From assembly GCA_964395765.1 (NCBI GenBank), contig CAYNCU010000047.1, positions 1 through 21,501 of the forward strand: a stretch of DNA of 21,501 bases, written 5' to 3'. The notes under the pieces were generated by a model. It was not told the DNA's origin and ran no database searches. It saw only the letters and a program-made list of their open reading frames with translations. Origin of the DNA: DATDPY01 sp964395765. GTDB taxonomy: Bacteria > Bacteroidota > Bacteroidia > Cytophagales > Cyclobacteriaceae. This document shows positions 1 to 8,212 of the stretch, piece by piece (position 1 is the first letter of the stretch; each line of letters begins with the position of its first letter). A program made the translations under genes and the position numbers.

Positions 1-61
1 CCTAACATAAAAGCAATGAGTAAAATTGTAAAAAAATACTATCTATGCTGGCCTAAAAGCG

Positions 62-69
62 TATCTTTG
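62..69 (+). promoter_or_regulatory. Putative Bacteroidota -7 promoter box for the lpx operon
   Basis: The sequence TATCTTTG matches the TAnnTTTG -7 consensus known for Bacteroides-type primary sigma factors. It ends 25 bases before the lpxD ATG, which would give a leader of roughly 15-20 nt. I see no convincing TTG-type -33 element at the expected distance; the closest TTG (26-28) is too far away. The first 94 bases hold no gene. Assignment rests on the motif and its position only. Confidence 0.45.
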
Positions 70-94
70 TGATCAATTTTGATAAAGACTGCAT

Positions 95-1135
95 ATGCAA
101 TTTCAAATACGGGAAATAGCCCATTTATTGCAGGGAGAAATTGTCGGGAACGCGGATGCAACAATTGATAATTTAAGCAAAATACAGGAAGCAGTAAAGG
201 GCTGTTTGGCTTTCCTTGCGAATCCTAAATACGAAAATTTTTTATACACTACAAGAGCAACTGCTGTTCTGGTAAGAAAAGAATTCAATCCTTCCAAACC
301 CTATACAACTACATTAATTAAAGTCGATGATCCTTACGTTTCTTTTTCAATTCTTCTGGATGAATATTATAAAGCGTTGGGTTTCCAGAAGAAAGGAATT
401 GAAGATCCGAGTTACCTCGGCCAGGATTCGGTGTATGGAGAAAACATTTACAGGGGTGCATTTTCCTATATCGGCGATCACGTAAGTATCGGGAAAAATG
501 TAAAAATATATCCTCATGTTTACATCGGGGATAACGTGAAGATCGGCGATGAAACCATTATCCGGGCCGGTGTGAAGATCTATGAAAATACAGTTATTGG
601 AAGTCATTGTCTGCTTCATTCCGGATGTGTAATCGGAAGTGACGGATTTGGATTTGCCCCGCAACAAGATGGTTCGTATAAAAAAATACCGCAAGTCGGC
701 AATGTTATTATTGAAGATGATGTCGAAATCGGAAGCAATACGGTGATTGATTGTGCAACCATGGGTTCCACTATCATTCACAGCGGAGTAAAAATGGATA
801 ACCTGATCCAGATTGCCCACAATGTCGAGATCGGAGACAATACGGTTATCGCCGGGCAAACGGCAATTGCAGGATCAGCGAAAATAGGTAAAAACTGTGT
901 TATTGCCGGAATGGTAGGGATTGTAGGGCATATCGAATTAGGAGATAAGATCACCGTCGGCGGAAGGTCAAGTGTCACCAAATCATGGAAAAATGAAGGA
1001 ACTATAATATTAGGATCCCCTGCCGTTGAAAGGGAGGAAGCTATGAAATCCTATGTATTAGTTAAAAAATTGCCAGATTTGCAGAATCGAATACGGGATT
1101 TAGAGAAAAAAATCCTTAATTATCAGGAAGGTTGA
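95..1135 (+). CDS. lpxD: UDP-3-O-acylglucosamine N-acyltransferase LpxD
   Basis: LpxD transfers a second 3-hydroxyacyl chain from acyl carrier protein to the 2-amino group of UDP-3-O-acylglucosamine, the third step of lipid A synthesis, in the cytoplasm. The 346-residue protein has the family layout. An N-terminal uridine-binding domain spans about 1-100. A long left-handed beta-helix of hexapeptide repeats spans about 110-310, and a charged helical tail runs from about 318 to 345. The loop GSDGFGFA lies at 181-188. His242, in the segment QIAHNVEIG, aligns with the catalytic His239 of E. coli LpxD. The length is close to the usual ~340. The ATG at 95 has no Shine-Dalgarno site, which is normal in this phylum. 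It is the first gene of the lpx operon; lpxC-fabZ starts 7 bases after its stop. Confidence 0.96.
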   Translation: MQFQIREIAHLLQGEIVGNADATIDNLSKIQEAVKGCLAFLANPKYENFLYTTRATAVLVRKEFNPSKPYTTTLIKVDDPYVSFSILLDEYYKALGFQKKGIEDPSYLGQDSVYGENIYRGAFSYIGDHVSIGKNVKIYPHVYIGDNVKIGDETIIRAGVKIYENTVIGSHCLLHSGCVIGSDGFGFAPQQDGSYKKIPQVGNVIIEDDVEIGSNTVIDCATMGSTIIHSGVKMDNLIQIAHNVEIGDNTVIAGQTAIAGSAKIGKNCVIAGMVGIVGHIELGDKITVGGRSSVTKSWKNEGTIILGSPAVEREEAMKSYVLVKKLPDLQNRIRDLEKKILNYQEG

Positions 1136-1142
1136 TTAAAGA

Positions 1143-2537
1143 ATGAATACAAAACAGCATACGATCCGTAAACCGGTTACTGTTTCCGGGGTAGGATTAC
1201 ACACGGGTGTTAAGGCTACGATGACCTTTTTGCCTGCCAAACCCAATTTTGGAATTAAATTTCAACGAGTCGATATTGAAGGCCAGCCGATAGTTGAAGC
1301 CGATGTTGATAATGTTGTAGATCTTTCAAGAGGGACCACCCTGGAGAAACATGGAGCAAGGGTAGCCACGGTCGAACATACCATGGCCTCGTTGGTGGGC
1401 CTTGAAGTGGATAATGTGCTGATTCAACTTGACGGACCTGAAATCCCGATTATGGACGGCAGTTCAAAACCGTTCGTTGAGGCCCTGATGCAGGTAGGTT
1501 TCGAAGAACAAAATGCGTTGAGAAACTTTTTCGAAGTAAGAGAACCGATCTTTTACCGTGATCCTTCCAGGGATGTGGAAATTGCCGCTTTGCCGCTGGA
1601 TGATTACAGGGTAACCGTAATGATCGATTACAATTCCCCGGTTCTGGGAAGCCAGCATGCCTCAATTACCAATATCAATCAATTTCCCAAAGAGATAGCT
1701 TCCTGCCGTACGTTTTGTTTCCTGCATGAGTTGGAAATGCTTTATAAGAACAACCTGATCAAAGGAGGAGACCTTAATAATGCCATCGTTGTGGTGGATC
1801 GCGTGGTAGAAGATAATGAACTCGATTACCTCGCAAAACTTTTCAATAAACCGAAGGTAGAAGTGAAAAAGGAAGGCATTCTGAATAACATAGAACTTAG
1901 ATACCGGAATGAGCCTGCGCGTCACAAGCTACTGGATGTCATGGGTGACCTGGGTTTGGCAGGCAGACCTATAAAAGCACAGATTCTTGCAGCCAGACCA
2001 GGTCATGCCTCCAATGTTGCATTTGCCAAGAAATTGAAAAAGGAAATGAGTGACCCCAAATCACTGAACATTCCTCCCTATGACCCTAAGATGCCTCCGG
2101 TTATGGACATCAATGTTATCCAGGAAACATTGCCTCACCGGGCCCCGTTTTTACTGGTTGATAAGATTTTTCATATGGATGAAACCACGGTAGCCGGGAT
2201 TAAGAATGTTACCTTTAATGAACCGTTTTTTCAGGGGCACTTTCCGGGCAATCCGGTCATGCCCGGGGTACTGATCGTTGAAGCGCTTGCTCAAACGGGC
2301 GGTATCCTGGCACTCAAGGCTATGGGAGACCCCAAAGATTACTGGACTTACTTTATGAAAATTGAAGATTGCAGATTCCGGAAAATGGTACTCCCGGGGG
2401 ATACGCTTATTCTCAAATGTGAACTTTTAGAACCAATTAAAAGGGGAATTGCCCGGATGATGTGCCAAGCGTATGTGGGAAATACAATCGTAACCGAAGC
2501 TATCATGTCTGCCAGCATTGTCAAGAAAAATAAATGA
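1143..2537 (+). CDS. lpxC/fabZ: Bifunctional LpxC deacetylase / FabZ dehydratase fusion
   Basis: This is a natural fusion of two enzymes. Residues 1 to about 300 are LpxC, the zinc-dependent deacetylase that commits UDP-3-O-acyl-GlcNAc to lipid A. Zinc ligands His79, His261 and Asp265 are present, as are the general base Glu78 (in VEHTMAS) and His288 (in GHASN), matching E. coli H79, H238, D242, E78 and H265. Residues from about 320 to 464 are FabZ, the 3-hydroxyacyl-ACP dehydratase, with PHRAPFLLVD at 331-340, catalytic His366 in GHFPGNP and Glu380 in VEALAQ. A Pro-rich linker (about 303-320) joins them. The fusion is known across Bacteroidota. It puts two users of the same 3-hydroxyacyl-ACP pool, one for lipid A and one for phospholipid acyl chains, in one polypeptide. 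The stop overlaps the lpxA start as ATGA, which suggests translational coupling. Confidence 0.97.
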   Translation: MNTKQHTIRKPVTVSGVGLHTGVKATMTFLPAKPNFGIKFQRVDIEGQPIVEADVDNVVDLSRGTTLEKHGARVATVEHTMASLVGLEVDNVLIQLDGPEIPIMDGSSKPFVEALMQVGFEEQNALRNFFEVREPIFYRDPSRDVEIAALPLDDYRVTVMIDYNSPVLGSQHASITNINQFPKEIASCRTFCFLHELEMLYKNNLIKGGDLNNAIVVVDRVVEDNELDYLAKLFNKPKVEVKKEGILNNIELRYRNEPARHKLLDVMGDLGLAGRPIKAQILAARPGHASNVAFAKKLKKEMSDPKSLNIPPYDPKMPPVMDINVIQETLPHRAPFLLVDKIFHMDETTVAGIKNVTFNEPFFQGHFPGNPVMPGVLIVEALAQTGGILALKAMGDPKDYWTYFMKIEDCRFRKMVLPGDTLILKCELLEPIKRGIARMMCQAYVGNTIVTEAIMSASIVKKNK

Positions 2538-3316
2538 ATCAATCCTTAGCTTTCATACACCCTGATGCAAAAGTTTCTCCCGATGCCCAGGTCGAACCAT
2601 TTGCCTTTATTGATAAAAATGTTGAGGTGGGGGAAGGTTCCTGGATCGGTCCGCACGCTGTACTCATGGAAGGAACAAGGGTTGGCAGAAACTGCAAAAT
2701 TTTTTCCGGGGCGGTGATTGCCTCTATTCCCCAGGATTTAAAATACGAGGGCGAGGAGACAACCGTGGAAATCGGGGATAATACGGTCGTGAGGGAATGC
2801 GTAACCATTAGCCGGGGTACCAAGGCCAAGTATAAAACGGTAGTTGGTAAAAACTGTCTCATCATGGCCTACGTTCACCTGGCCCATGATTGTCATGTCG
2901 GTGACCATTGTATACTTGTCAATGCTGTTCAGATTGCAGGCCATGTGACCATTGACGATTGGGCCATCGTCGGGGGATCATCTTCCATACACCAGTTCGT
3001 AAGAATAGGAAGCCATGTGATGATAGCCGGCGGTTCACTGGTCAGAAAAGATGTCCCTCCCTTTACAAAAGCTGCCAGGGAACCTCTGAGCTTTTCCGGG
3101 ATAAATTCTATCGGATTACGCAGGCGGGGTTATTCGAATGATAAAATCAATGAAATCCAGGAGATATACAGGATTGTTTACCTTAAGGGCTTAAATAATA
3201 CCAAAGCATTAGAAGCAGTTGAAATTGAAATATCACCCTCCCAGGAACGAAATGATATAGTTAAGTTCATTAAGGATTCCGAGCGGGGTATCATGAAAGG
3301 ATATAATCATATCTGA
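2534..3316 (+). CDS. lpxA: UDP-N-acetylglucosamine O-acyltransferase LpxA
   Basis: LpxA catalyses the first step of lipid A synthesis, moving a 3-hydroxyacyl chain from ACP to the 3-OH of UDP-GlcNAc. The 260-residue protein shows hexapeptide-repeat beta-helix sequence to about residue 175 and a helical C-terminal domain (about 190-260). His118 in HLAHDC aligns with catalytic His125 of E. coli. The acyl-chain ruler position (E. coli Gly173) is Gly166 here, which fits a C14 or longer chain rather than the shortened C10 of Pseudomonas; chain length itself is inference. The ATG overlaps the lpxC-fabZ stop (ATGA). An ABC ATPase gene follows after 3 bases. The order lpxD, lpxC-fabZ, lpxA is typical of the phylum. 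Confidence 0.96.
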   Translation: MNQSLAFIHPDAKVSPDAQVEPFAFIDKNVEVGEGSWIGPHAVLMEGTRVGRNCKIFSGAVIASIPQDLKYEGEETTVEIGDNTVVRECVTISRGTKAKYKTVVGKNCLIMAYVHLAHDCHVGDHCILVNAVQIAGHVTIDDWAIVGGSSSIHQFVRIGSHVMIAGGSLVRKDVPPFTKAAREPLSFSGINSIGLRRRGYSNDKINEIQEIYRIVYLKGLNNTKALEAVEIEISPSQERNDIVKFIKDSERGIMKGYNHI

Positions 3317-3319
3317 CGC

Positions 3320-3949
3320 ATGGAGATCCACCTTGATGGGATTTCAAAAAGATTCACCCGGGAATGGATCTTCAAAGATGTTAATCAGCAATTCATCAAA
3401 GGTAAAAGTTATGCGATCACGGGACCTAACGGGTCCGGAAAATCCACACTTTTGTTAATCGCCTCCGGCTGGCTTCTGCCTACCGGCGGGAAAGTTGAAT
3501 ACTTGAACAACAATTTGCCGCTCGCTGCTGATAGGGTATACGGATATATCGATTTTATTTCTCCTTACCTTGAATTAATTGAAGACTTTACACTTTTCGA
3601 ATTCATAAAATTTCATTTCAGATTTAATAGGATAGCACCCGGAATGTCCGCAAAGGATTTTATTCATGAGATATATATGGATGCGGAAAAGGGAAAATAT
3701 ATCCGTCATTTTTCATCCGGGATGAAACAACGGTTAAAACTTGCCCTGGGTTTTTATTCGATGAACCCTGTACTATTCCTGGATGAGCCAACTTCCAATC
3801 TCGACGAGAAGGGCAAGGAATGGTATTTTTCTTTTATTAACAGGGTAAAAGGGGAAAAAATGATCATACTGGCTTCGAATCAAAGCCAGGAGTATAAAGA
3901 TTGCGATTTTATTATAAAAATCAGTGATTTTAAGGTTACCAATAATTGA
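3320..3949 (+). CDS. ABC-type ATPase, orphan, in the lpx operon
   Basis: This is a single nucleotide-binding domain of 209 residues with no membrane part. Walker A GPNGSGKST is at 35-43. The signature region FSSGMKQR (131-138) is a variant of LSGGQ, and Walker B with the catalytic Glu is VLFLDEP (151-157). Two usual elements are altered. The Q-loop region reads YGYIDFISPYLELIEDFT (74-91) with no Gln, and the H-loop position reads LASNQ with Asn187 where His is expected. No permease gene is adjacent on either side. It begins 3 bases after lpxA, so it is very likely co-transcribed with the lipid A genes. Substrate and partner cannot be told from the sequence. A link to envelope lipid export is only a guess from context; it may pair with a permease encoded elsewhere. 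Confidence 0.85.
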   Translation: MEIHLDGISKRFTREWIFKDVNQQFIKGKSYAITGPNGSGKSTLLLIASGWLLPTGGKVEYLNNNLPLAADRVYGYIDFISPYLELIEDFTLFEFIKFHFRFNRIAPGMSAKDFIHEIYMDAEKGKYIRHFSSGMKQRLKLALGFYSMNPVLFLDEPTSNLDEKGKEWYFSFINRVKGEKMIILASNQSQEYKDCDFIIKISDFKVTNN

Positions 3950-4037
3950 ACTTTCCTAATATATTATAGCAATTTATTTCTTAATAAGTATTTTTATACC
4001 ATATTAGAGTATTAATGAAAGTAAAATTCAAAGCCAG

Positions 4038-4499
4038 ATGAAATCCCTACGATATTTTATAACATTATTCCTGATTGTCTCTATGGCCGGAATTATGTCC
4101 TGTAAAAAGAAGCCGACCCCCGGGCCTCAATTGACCGATCAGCAAAAACAGGCACAATTGCTTACTGGAACCTGGACTACCAAAAAGGTTGATAAAGTTC
4201 CTAACGGAATCGATCAATCGGTTGTAAGCAGCCTTACCTTGACTTTTAATGTAGATGCAAGTTATAATCCTACCTCCTTCAGTGCCTCGGGAGCGACGGA
4301 TTTTTTTGTTACACAAAGTTCATCTACGTGGTCATGGTCAGGAACGGGTACGTCGGTAATTTCACTTTCCAATACCTCGCCGGTTACTTCGCTTCAGATT
4401 AATTCCTTGGATGATACATCGTTACAAGTAACGTTCACCTATGTCTCACAACGAACCCAAAAACTGGACGGTACCTACCAGATAACCTTTAATAAATAA
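4038..4499 (+). CDS. Small lipoprotein, lipocalin-like beta-rich domain
   Basis: This 153-residue protein starts with a lipoprotein signal peptide: a positive N-terminus, a hydrophobic stretch to about residue 20 and a lipobox IMSC with the lipidated Cys22, followed by KKK. After a Pro-rich linker the mature part begins LLTGTWTTKKV and continues with many Ser, Thr and alternating hydrophobic residues, as expected for an all-beta, lipocalin-like fold common in Bacteroidota lipoproteins. It should sit in the outer or inner membrane facing the periplasm. I assign no ligand. It follows the ABC ATPase after 88 A+T-rich bases. That gap holds TATTTTTA at 3989-3996, one mismatch from the -7 consensus, so it may have its own promoter. 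Its stop codon lies inside the palindrome shared with mutS2. Confidence 0.72.
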   Translation: MKSLRYFITLFLIVSMAGIMSCKKKPTPGPQLTDQQKQAQLLTGTWTTKKVDKVPNGIDQSVVSSLTLTFNVDASYNPTSFSASGATDFFVTQSSSTWSWSGTGTSVISLSNTSPVTSLQINSLDDTSLQVTFTYVSQRTQKLDGTYQITFNK

Positions 4500-4550
4500 T
4501 TTTAAAATAAAATAAGCCGGAATTCCGGCTTATTTTATTTTAAAATTATT
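4495..4550. terminator. Perfect 56-bp palindrome, bidirectional terminator
   Basis: Two 28-base arms are exactly complementary, centred on GGAATTCC, with a G+C core (GCCGGAATTCCGGC) flanked by long A and T runs. In either direction a transcript forms a GC-rich hairpin followed by a U-rich tract, so it should terminate both convergent genes. The stop codon of the lipoprotein gene (TAA, 4497-4499) and the stop codon of mutS2 (complement of 4535-4537) both fall inside the arms. No base in the arms is mismatched. Confidence 0.9.
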
Positions 4551-6928
4551 ATGGTAATTCCGGAACCACCCCTTTCAATCGCTTCATCTTCTGCCGATTC
4601 AACATAGTCATATCTTAAAAGCTGTTCCCTCACCAGTTTACGCAGGATTCCATTACCTTTTCCATGTAAAATCCTTAATTCTTTTTTATTTAAATATAAA
4701 GCCTCATCAAGGTAACGGTCAAGTTCGGCAATGGCCTCTCCTCCCCGTTTTCCCCTGAGGTCAAGGGTGTCTGAAAAATGCTGCATTTTTTCAGTCATGT
4801 TCAATCCTGTTTTTGAGGCATTTCTCCTATGAATCCCGGATAATAACGGATTATTGTGTGAAACCGGTTCCAGGCGATCGAGCGGAATCCTGATTTTCAA
4901 TTGGCCGGCCTCAAGTTCCGAGATATTTCCTTTGATTGAAATTATTTGTCCAACGGTATCCTGATCCCTGATCCGGGCCAATGACCCCACTTTAAGTTCT
5001 TTCGCTGAAACCTTTGGTCCTGGATTAGTTTTCCTGATTTTTTCTCCAGCCTTAATTTTCCTTTTGTTGCTATCGATTTTCTCTCTTGCCGAACGGGTAA
5101 TTATTTTCTCAGCCTGTGATTCCTTTATTTCGCGAATCGATTGTTCCACGGTTCTGTTAGCCTCATTCAAAATTTCCAGCGCCTCTATTTTGGCTTCTTT
5201 AATTATCTCCTGTTTTTTATTTTCGAGGTAGGCCTTAAGTTCTTCGTATTCGGATACCATTTTTTTCAATTCCTTTTCCCGGTTTGAAAATAGCCTGATA
5301 TTTTCATCGAGTTTGTGTTTTTCATTTTCAAGTTCACTGAGGAGTTTTTCATAATTAACATGTTCAAAGCCCACTTTCTTTTTAGCCTCACTTAGTATGG
5401 TTTCCGATAAGCCGATTTTAGCGGCAATTTCAATGGCAAATGAGCTCCCCGGCCTGCCGATATCAAGTATAAATTGGGGTTCCATTTTATCGATATCGAA
5501 TCGCATGGCCCCATTGGCCACCCCGGGATGTTCTTCACCGTATTTTTTCAGGTTCGAATAATGCGTCGTTATAACGCCATAAGCTTTGGTTTCCAAAAGA
5601 TGATCCAGAATCGATTCTGCAATCGCTCCTCCGAACTGTGGTTCCGTTCCCGTACCGAATTCATCAATAAGAAACAGTGTTTTAGGCGCGGCATATGAAA
5701 GAAATGCCTTCATATTAATCAAATGGGAACTGTAAGTGCTCAGATCATTTTCAATCGATTGTTCATCCCCGATATCAACGAGGATACTGTTGAAAATCCC
5801 CATCGTCGATCCTTCCGACATGGGAACCAGCAAACCGCATTGCATCATATATTGATTGATACCAACTGTTTTCAGGCAAACCGATTTTCCGCCTGCGTTA
5901 GGACCTGAAATTATCAGGATCCGGTTTTCACGGCTTAAGATAAGTTGAAGGGGTACAATGGACTTGCCGACTGCCTGGTGGGACAAATACAATAAGGGAT
6001 GTCTTGCTTTCTCCCACTTAAATGCCGGTTTTTTCAATATTTCAGGAAGCATCGCATCAATTGTGATCGCAAATTTTGCTTTTGCCCTGATAAAATCCAT
6101 CATACCGAGAAAATCGATACCCTTCCTGAGGTTTCCGATCTCAGGTCTTACGATATCGGTCAACCTGGAAAGGATTTTTATTACTTCGCGTTTTTCCTGG
6201 TGTTCCAGATCCATAATATCATTATTGATTTCCAGGGCATTGGCGGGTTCAATGAATGCGGTCAGACCGGAGGCGGATTCGTCATGAATGAAACCGCCGG
6301 TATTGCGTTTGTATTCTGAACGCACAGGAAGTACCAGCCTCCCGTTCCGGATGGTTACCGTTGCATCATCATTGGAATATCCTTCCGAAATAAATTCTCC
6401 CAGCATTTTATCCATGATCCTTCTCACCTTAAAATGCTGTTTTCTGAGTGAGCTACGTATTTCATCCAGTTCAGGGCTTGCGTTATCTTTTACCTTGCCA
6501 TGTTCGTCAATGACGCGATTAATTTCGTTGAGGAGAACAGGGTTCAGGTAAATACCGACTGTTAATAAAGAAAGCTCGGGATATTCGGCTGTTTTTTTTG
6601 CGAAAAATGCCAGAATGTTTCCGGTGGTATTCAGTGATAATTTCAGATTATGAAATTCTTCATCCGAAAGAAATGAATCAATTTTTGAGGCTTTCAGGAG
6701 GTAGGGTCCGAAATCCAAATATTCCATAGCCGGGAAAGGTTCTGCAGAAATGAGAATTTTCCTGAACTCCTCGGTTTGATTCAGGAGCGTCCTGACCTCT
6801 TCATAGTTGGAAGAAAATCCGATGTTGTCAACTTTATTACTTCCAAGGTTTCCGGCACAATTTTTTTTAATGAGTTCCCTGACCTTGTAAAATTCCAGTT
6901 TTTCTTCAAAAGTTTTCGGATAGATCAT
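4535..6928 (-). CDS. mutS2: Endonuclease MutS2
   Basis: MutS2 is a MutS-family ATPase without the mismatch-reading domain. It carries a C-terminal Smr domain that can act as a nuclease. The family is linked to suppressing recombination and, in Bacillus, to splitting collided ribosomes. In this 797-residue protein the MutS core helices come first. Walker A GPNAGGKS is at 342-349, the DIGDEQ motif at 385-390, and Walker B LFLIDEFG at 418-425. A Lys/Glu-rich coiled coil spans about 522-615 and a small basic beta domain about 640-690. The Smr domain fills 722-797, with LDLRG at 722-726 and HGKGNG at 755-760. Its length is typical. The start lies 10 bases after the DUF4296 gene, so the two form one transcript. 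The last codons and the stop lie in the palindromic terminator. Confidence 0.96.
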   Translation of the reverse strand: MIYPKTFEEKLEFYKVRELIKKNCAGNLGSNKVDNIGFSSNYEEVRTLLNQTEEFRKILISAEPFPAMEYLDFGPYLLKASKIDSFLSDEEFHNLKLSLNTTGNILAFFAKKTAEYPELSLLTVGIYLNPVLLNEINRVIDEHGKVKDNASPELDEIRSSLRKQHFKVRRIMDKMLGEFISEGYSNDDATVTIRNGRLVLPVRSEYKRNTGGFIHDESASGLTAFIEPANALEINNDIMDLEHQEKREVIKILSRLTDIVRPEIGNLRKGIDFLGMMDFIRAKAKFAITIDAMLPEILKKPAFKWEKARHPLLYLSHQAVGKSIVPLQLILSRENRILIISGPNAGGKSVCLKTVGINQYMMQCGLLVPMSEGSTMGIFNSILVDIGDEQSIENDLSTYSSHLINMKAFLSYAAPKTLFLIDEFGTGTEPQFGGAIAESILDHLLETKAYGVITTHYSNLKKYGEEHPGVANGAMRFDIDKMEPQFILDIGRPGSSFAIEIAAKIGLSETILSEAKKKVGFEHVNYEKLLSELENEKHKLDENIRLFSNREKELKKMVSEYEELKAYLENKKQEIIKEAKIEALEILNEANRTVEQSIREIKESQAEKIITRSAREKIDSNKRKIKAGEKIRKTNPGPKVSAKELKVGSLARIRDQDTVGQIISIKGNISELEAGQLKIRIPLDRLEPVSHNNPLLSGIHRRNASKTGLNMTEKMQHFSDTLDLRGKRGGEAIAELDRYLDEALYLNKKELRILHGKGNGILRKLVREQLLRYDYVESAEDEAIERGGSGITIIILK

Positions 6929-6938
6929 AAAAGGCGGA

Positions 6939-7283
6939 TCAATTAGCCTTATGTAAACGTTCGCGGAGACTCAGGCTATCCACTACCGCGGAATAAATAT
7001 CTTCCATTTGTTTTACCGTATAAAGGTAATAACTAAGACTTTTGTAATAAACGGAGTCTGTTATATTATGTTTTCGATATAATTGTTGCTGAATTTCCCC
7101 GTAAAATTTTTTAACCGTATCCTCCGGTAGGTCAAGAGCAGCAATTTTAGCTTCGGTAATCTGAAGATCGATCAGGTATTCAATCATCTGATCCTTACTC
7201 AGTATACCCTTCGGTGGCGGTTGGGTCTGACCCGAACAAGCCACCAACGTTATAAAAATACTAGTATAAAAAAATTTTCCCAT
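6939..7283 (-). CDS. DUF4296 lipoprotein
   Basis: This 114-residue protein has a short signal peptide ending in the lipobox LVAC, with the predicted lipidated Cys16 followed by SGQTQPPPKG. The mature part is helical and contains the segment MIEYLIDLQITEAKIAAL followed by a Tyr-rich region (about residues 66-95), a pattern I recognise from the DUF4296 family of Bacteroidota. The function of that family is unknown; a periplasm-facing membrane anchor is the only inference. It sits 10 bases upstream of mutS2, so the two are probably co-transcribed, although a lipoprotein and a cytoplasmic MutS2 have no obvious joint task. Its start is divergent from the DUF58 gene across only 47 bases, which must hold both promoters. 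I found only near matches to the -7 box there (TAATTTTA on +, TAGCTTTA on -). Confidence 0.8.
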   Translation of the reverse strand: MGKFFYTSIFITLVACSGQTQPPPKGILSKDQMIEYLIDLQITEAKIAALDLPEDTVKKFYGEIQQQLYRKHNITDSVYYKSLSYYLYTVKQMEDIYSAVVDSLSLRERLHKAN

Positions 7284-7330
7284 GACGGAAAATTACTCAA
7301 AAAGGTTCTAATTTTAAAGCTAAAAACCTA

Positions 7331-8212
7331 ATGAAGGAGCTGCTGAAAAAGCTTCGGCGTTACGAAATTCAGATAAGGAAGGCAATCAATTCCTACATGC
7401 AGGGCGATTACCATTCTGTTTTCAAAGGGTCGGGACTTGAATTTGACGATGTAAGAGCCTACCAGTACGGTGATGATGTGAGAACCATCGACTGGAACGT
7501 TACCGCAAAAGGTCATGGAACCTATATAAAAACATTTAAGGAGGAAAAAGAACAAATTGTATTTTTTATTCTCGATGTAAGCGCTTCCCAGGAAATCGGC
7601 GTTCCGGGAAAGCAAAAAATTGATATTGCCAGGGAGATTTGCGGGGTACTTGCGCTGTCTGCGATCAAAGAATCCAGTGAGGCCGGGTTATTGTGCTTTT
7701 CGGATAAAAAAGAAAAATATATAATGCCGGGGAAAGGACCAAAGCATGCCTATCTTTTATTCTCTGAATTATTCGCGCTTAAGCCGACTTCTTTGCGTAC
7801 CGATATTCGGAAAGCGATTTTATTTACACTCGATATATTGAAGAGGAAAAGCGTCGTAATCCTGATCTCCGATTTTATTGATACGGGTTATGAATCCAAC
7901 CTTAGGGCACTTGCGAGACTGCATGATCTGGTTGTCATTCATATTTCCGACCGAAGGGAAACGGAATTACCGAGATTGGGTATTGTGCCTTTGTTCGACC
8001 GTGAAAGCGGGAAGACCCTTTGGATGAATACATCGTCTTCCTACTTCAGAAATAATCTGAATAATAACTTTCACGATAAAAAAATTGACCTTAATGAATT
8101 ATGTAAAAAACAAAACGCCAATTATCTGGTCATCGATACCGGCGAAGATTATGTCCCCAAGCTTGTCAAATTATTCAGGGTAAGAAACAAATCGAGGAGA
8201 AGTGCAAGATAA
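7331..8212 (+). CDS. DUF58 protein, Bat-type locus
   Basis: DUF58 proteins have a VWA-like fold and accompany MoxR AAA+ ATPases in loci named after the Bacteroides aerotolerance (Bat) operon. The 293 residues include the family signature: the conserved Asp/Arg stretch EFDDVRAYQYGDDVRTIDW (37-55) and the VWA metal-site-like LDVSAS (81-86) with Asp82, Ser84 and Ser86. There is no signal peptide or membrane segment, so it should be cytoplasmic. It starts the three-gene cluster DUF58, BatD-like, BatA and overlaps the next gene by 11 bases. No moxR gene lies upstream, where one is commonly found; the upstream neighbour is the divergent DUF4296 gene. A chaperone-like or assembly role for the cluster is what is proposed for the family, not something visible here. 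Confidence 0.9.
   Translation: MKELLKKLRRYEIQIRKAINSYMQGDYHSVFKGSGLEFDDVRAYQYGDDVRTIDWNVTAKGHGTYIKTFKEEKEQIVFFILDVSASQEIGVPGKQKIDIAREICGVLALSAIKESSEAGLLCFSDKKEKYIMPGKGPKHAYLLFSELFALKPTSLRTDIRKAILFTLDILKRKSVVILISDFIDTGYESNLRALARLHDLVVIHISDRRETELPRLGIVPLFDRESGKTLWMNTSSSYFRNNLNNNFHDKKIDLNELCKKQNANYLVIDTGEDYVPKLVKLFRVRNKSRRSAR

Noticed and set aside
347..859. Long antisense open frame (170 codons) within lpxD
   Set aside because: It is a shadow of the lpxD hexapeptide-repeat codons; no recognisable domain, start signal or composition supports it.
1143..2537. The lpxC-fabZ fusion as a novel system or an assembly error
   Set aside because: The reading frame is continuous, both active sites are intact and the fusion is well known in Bacteroidota.
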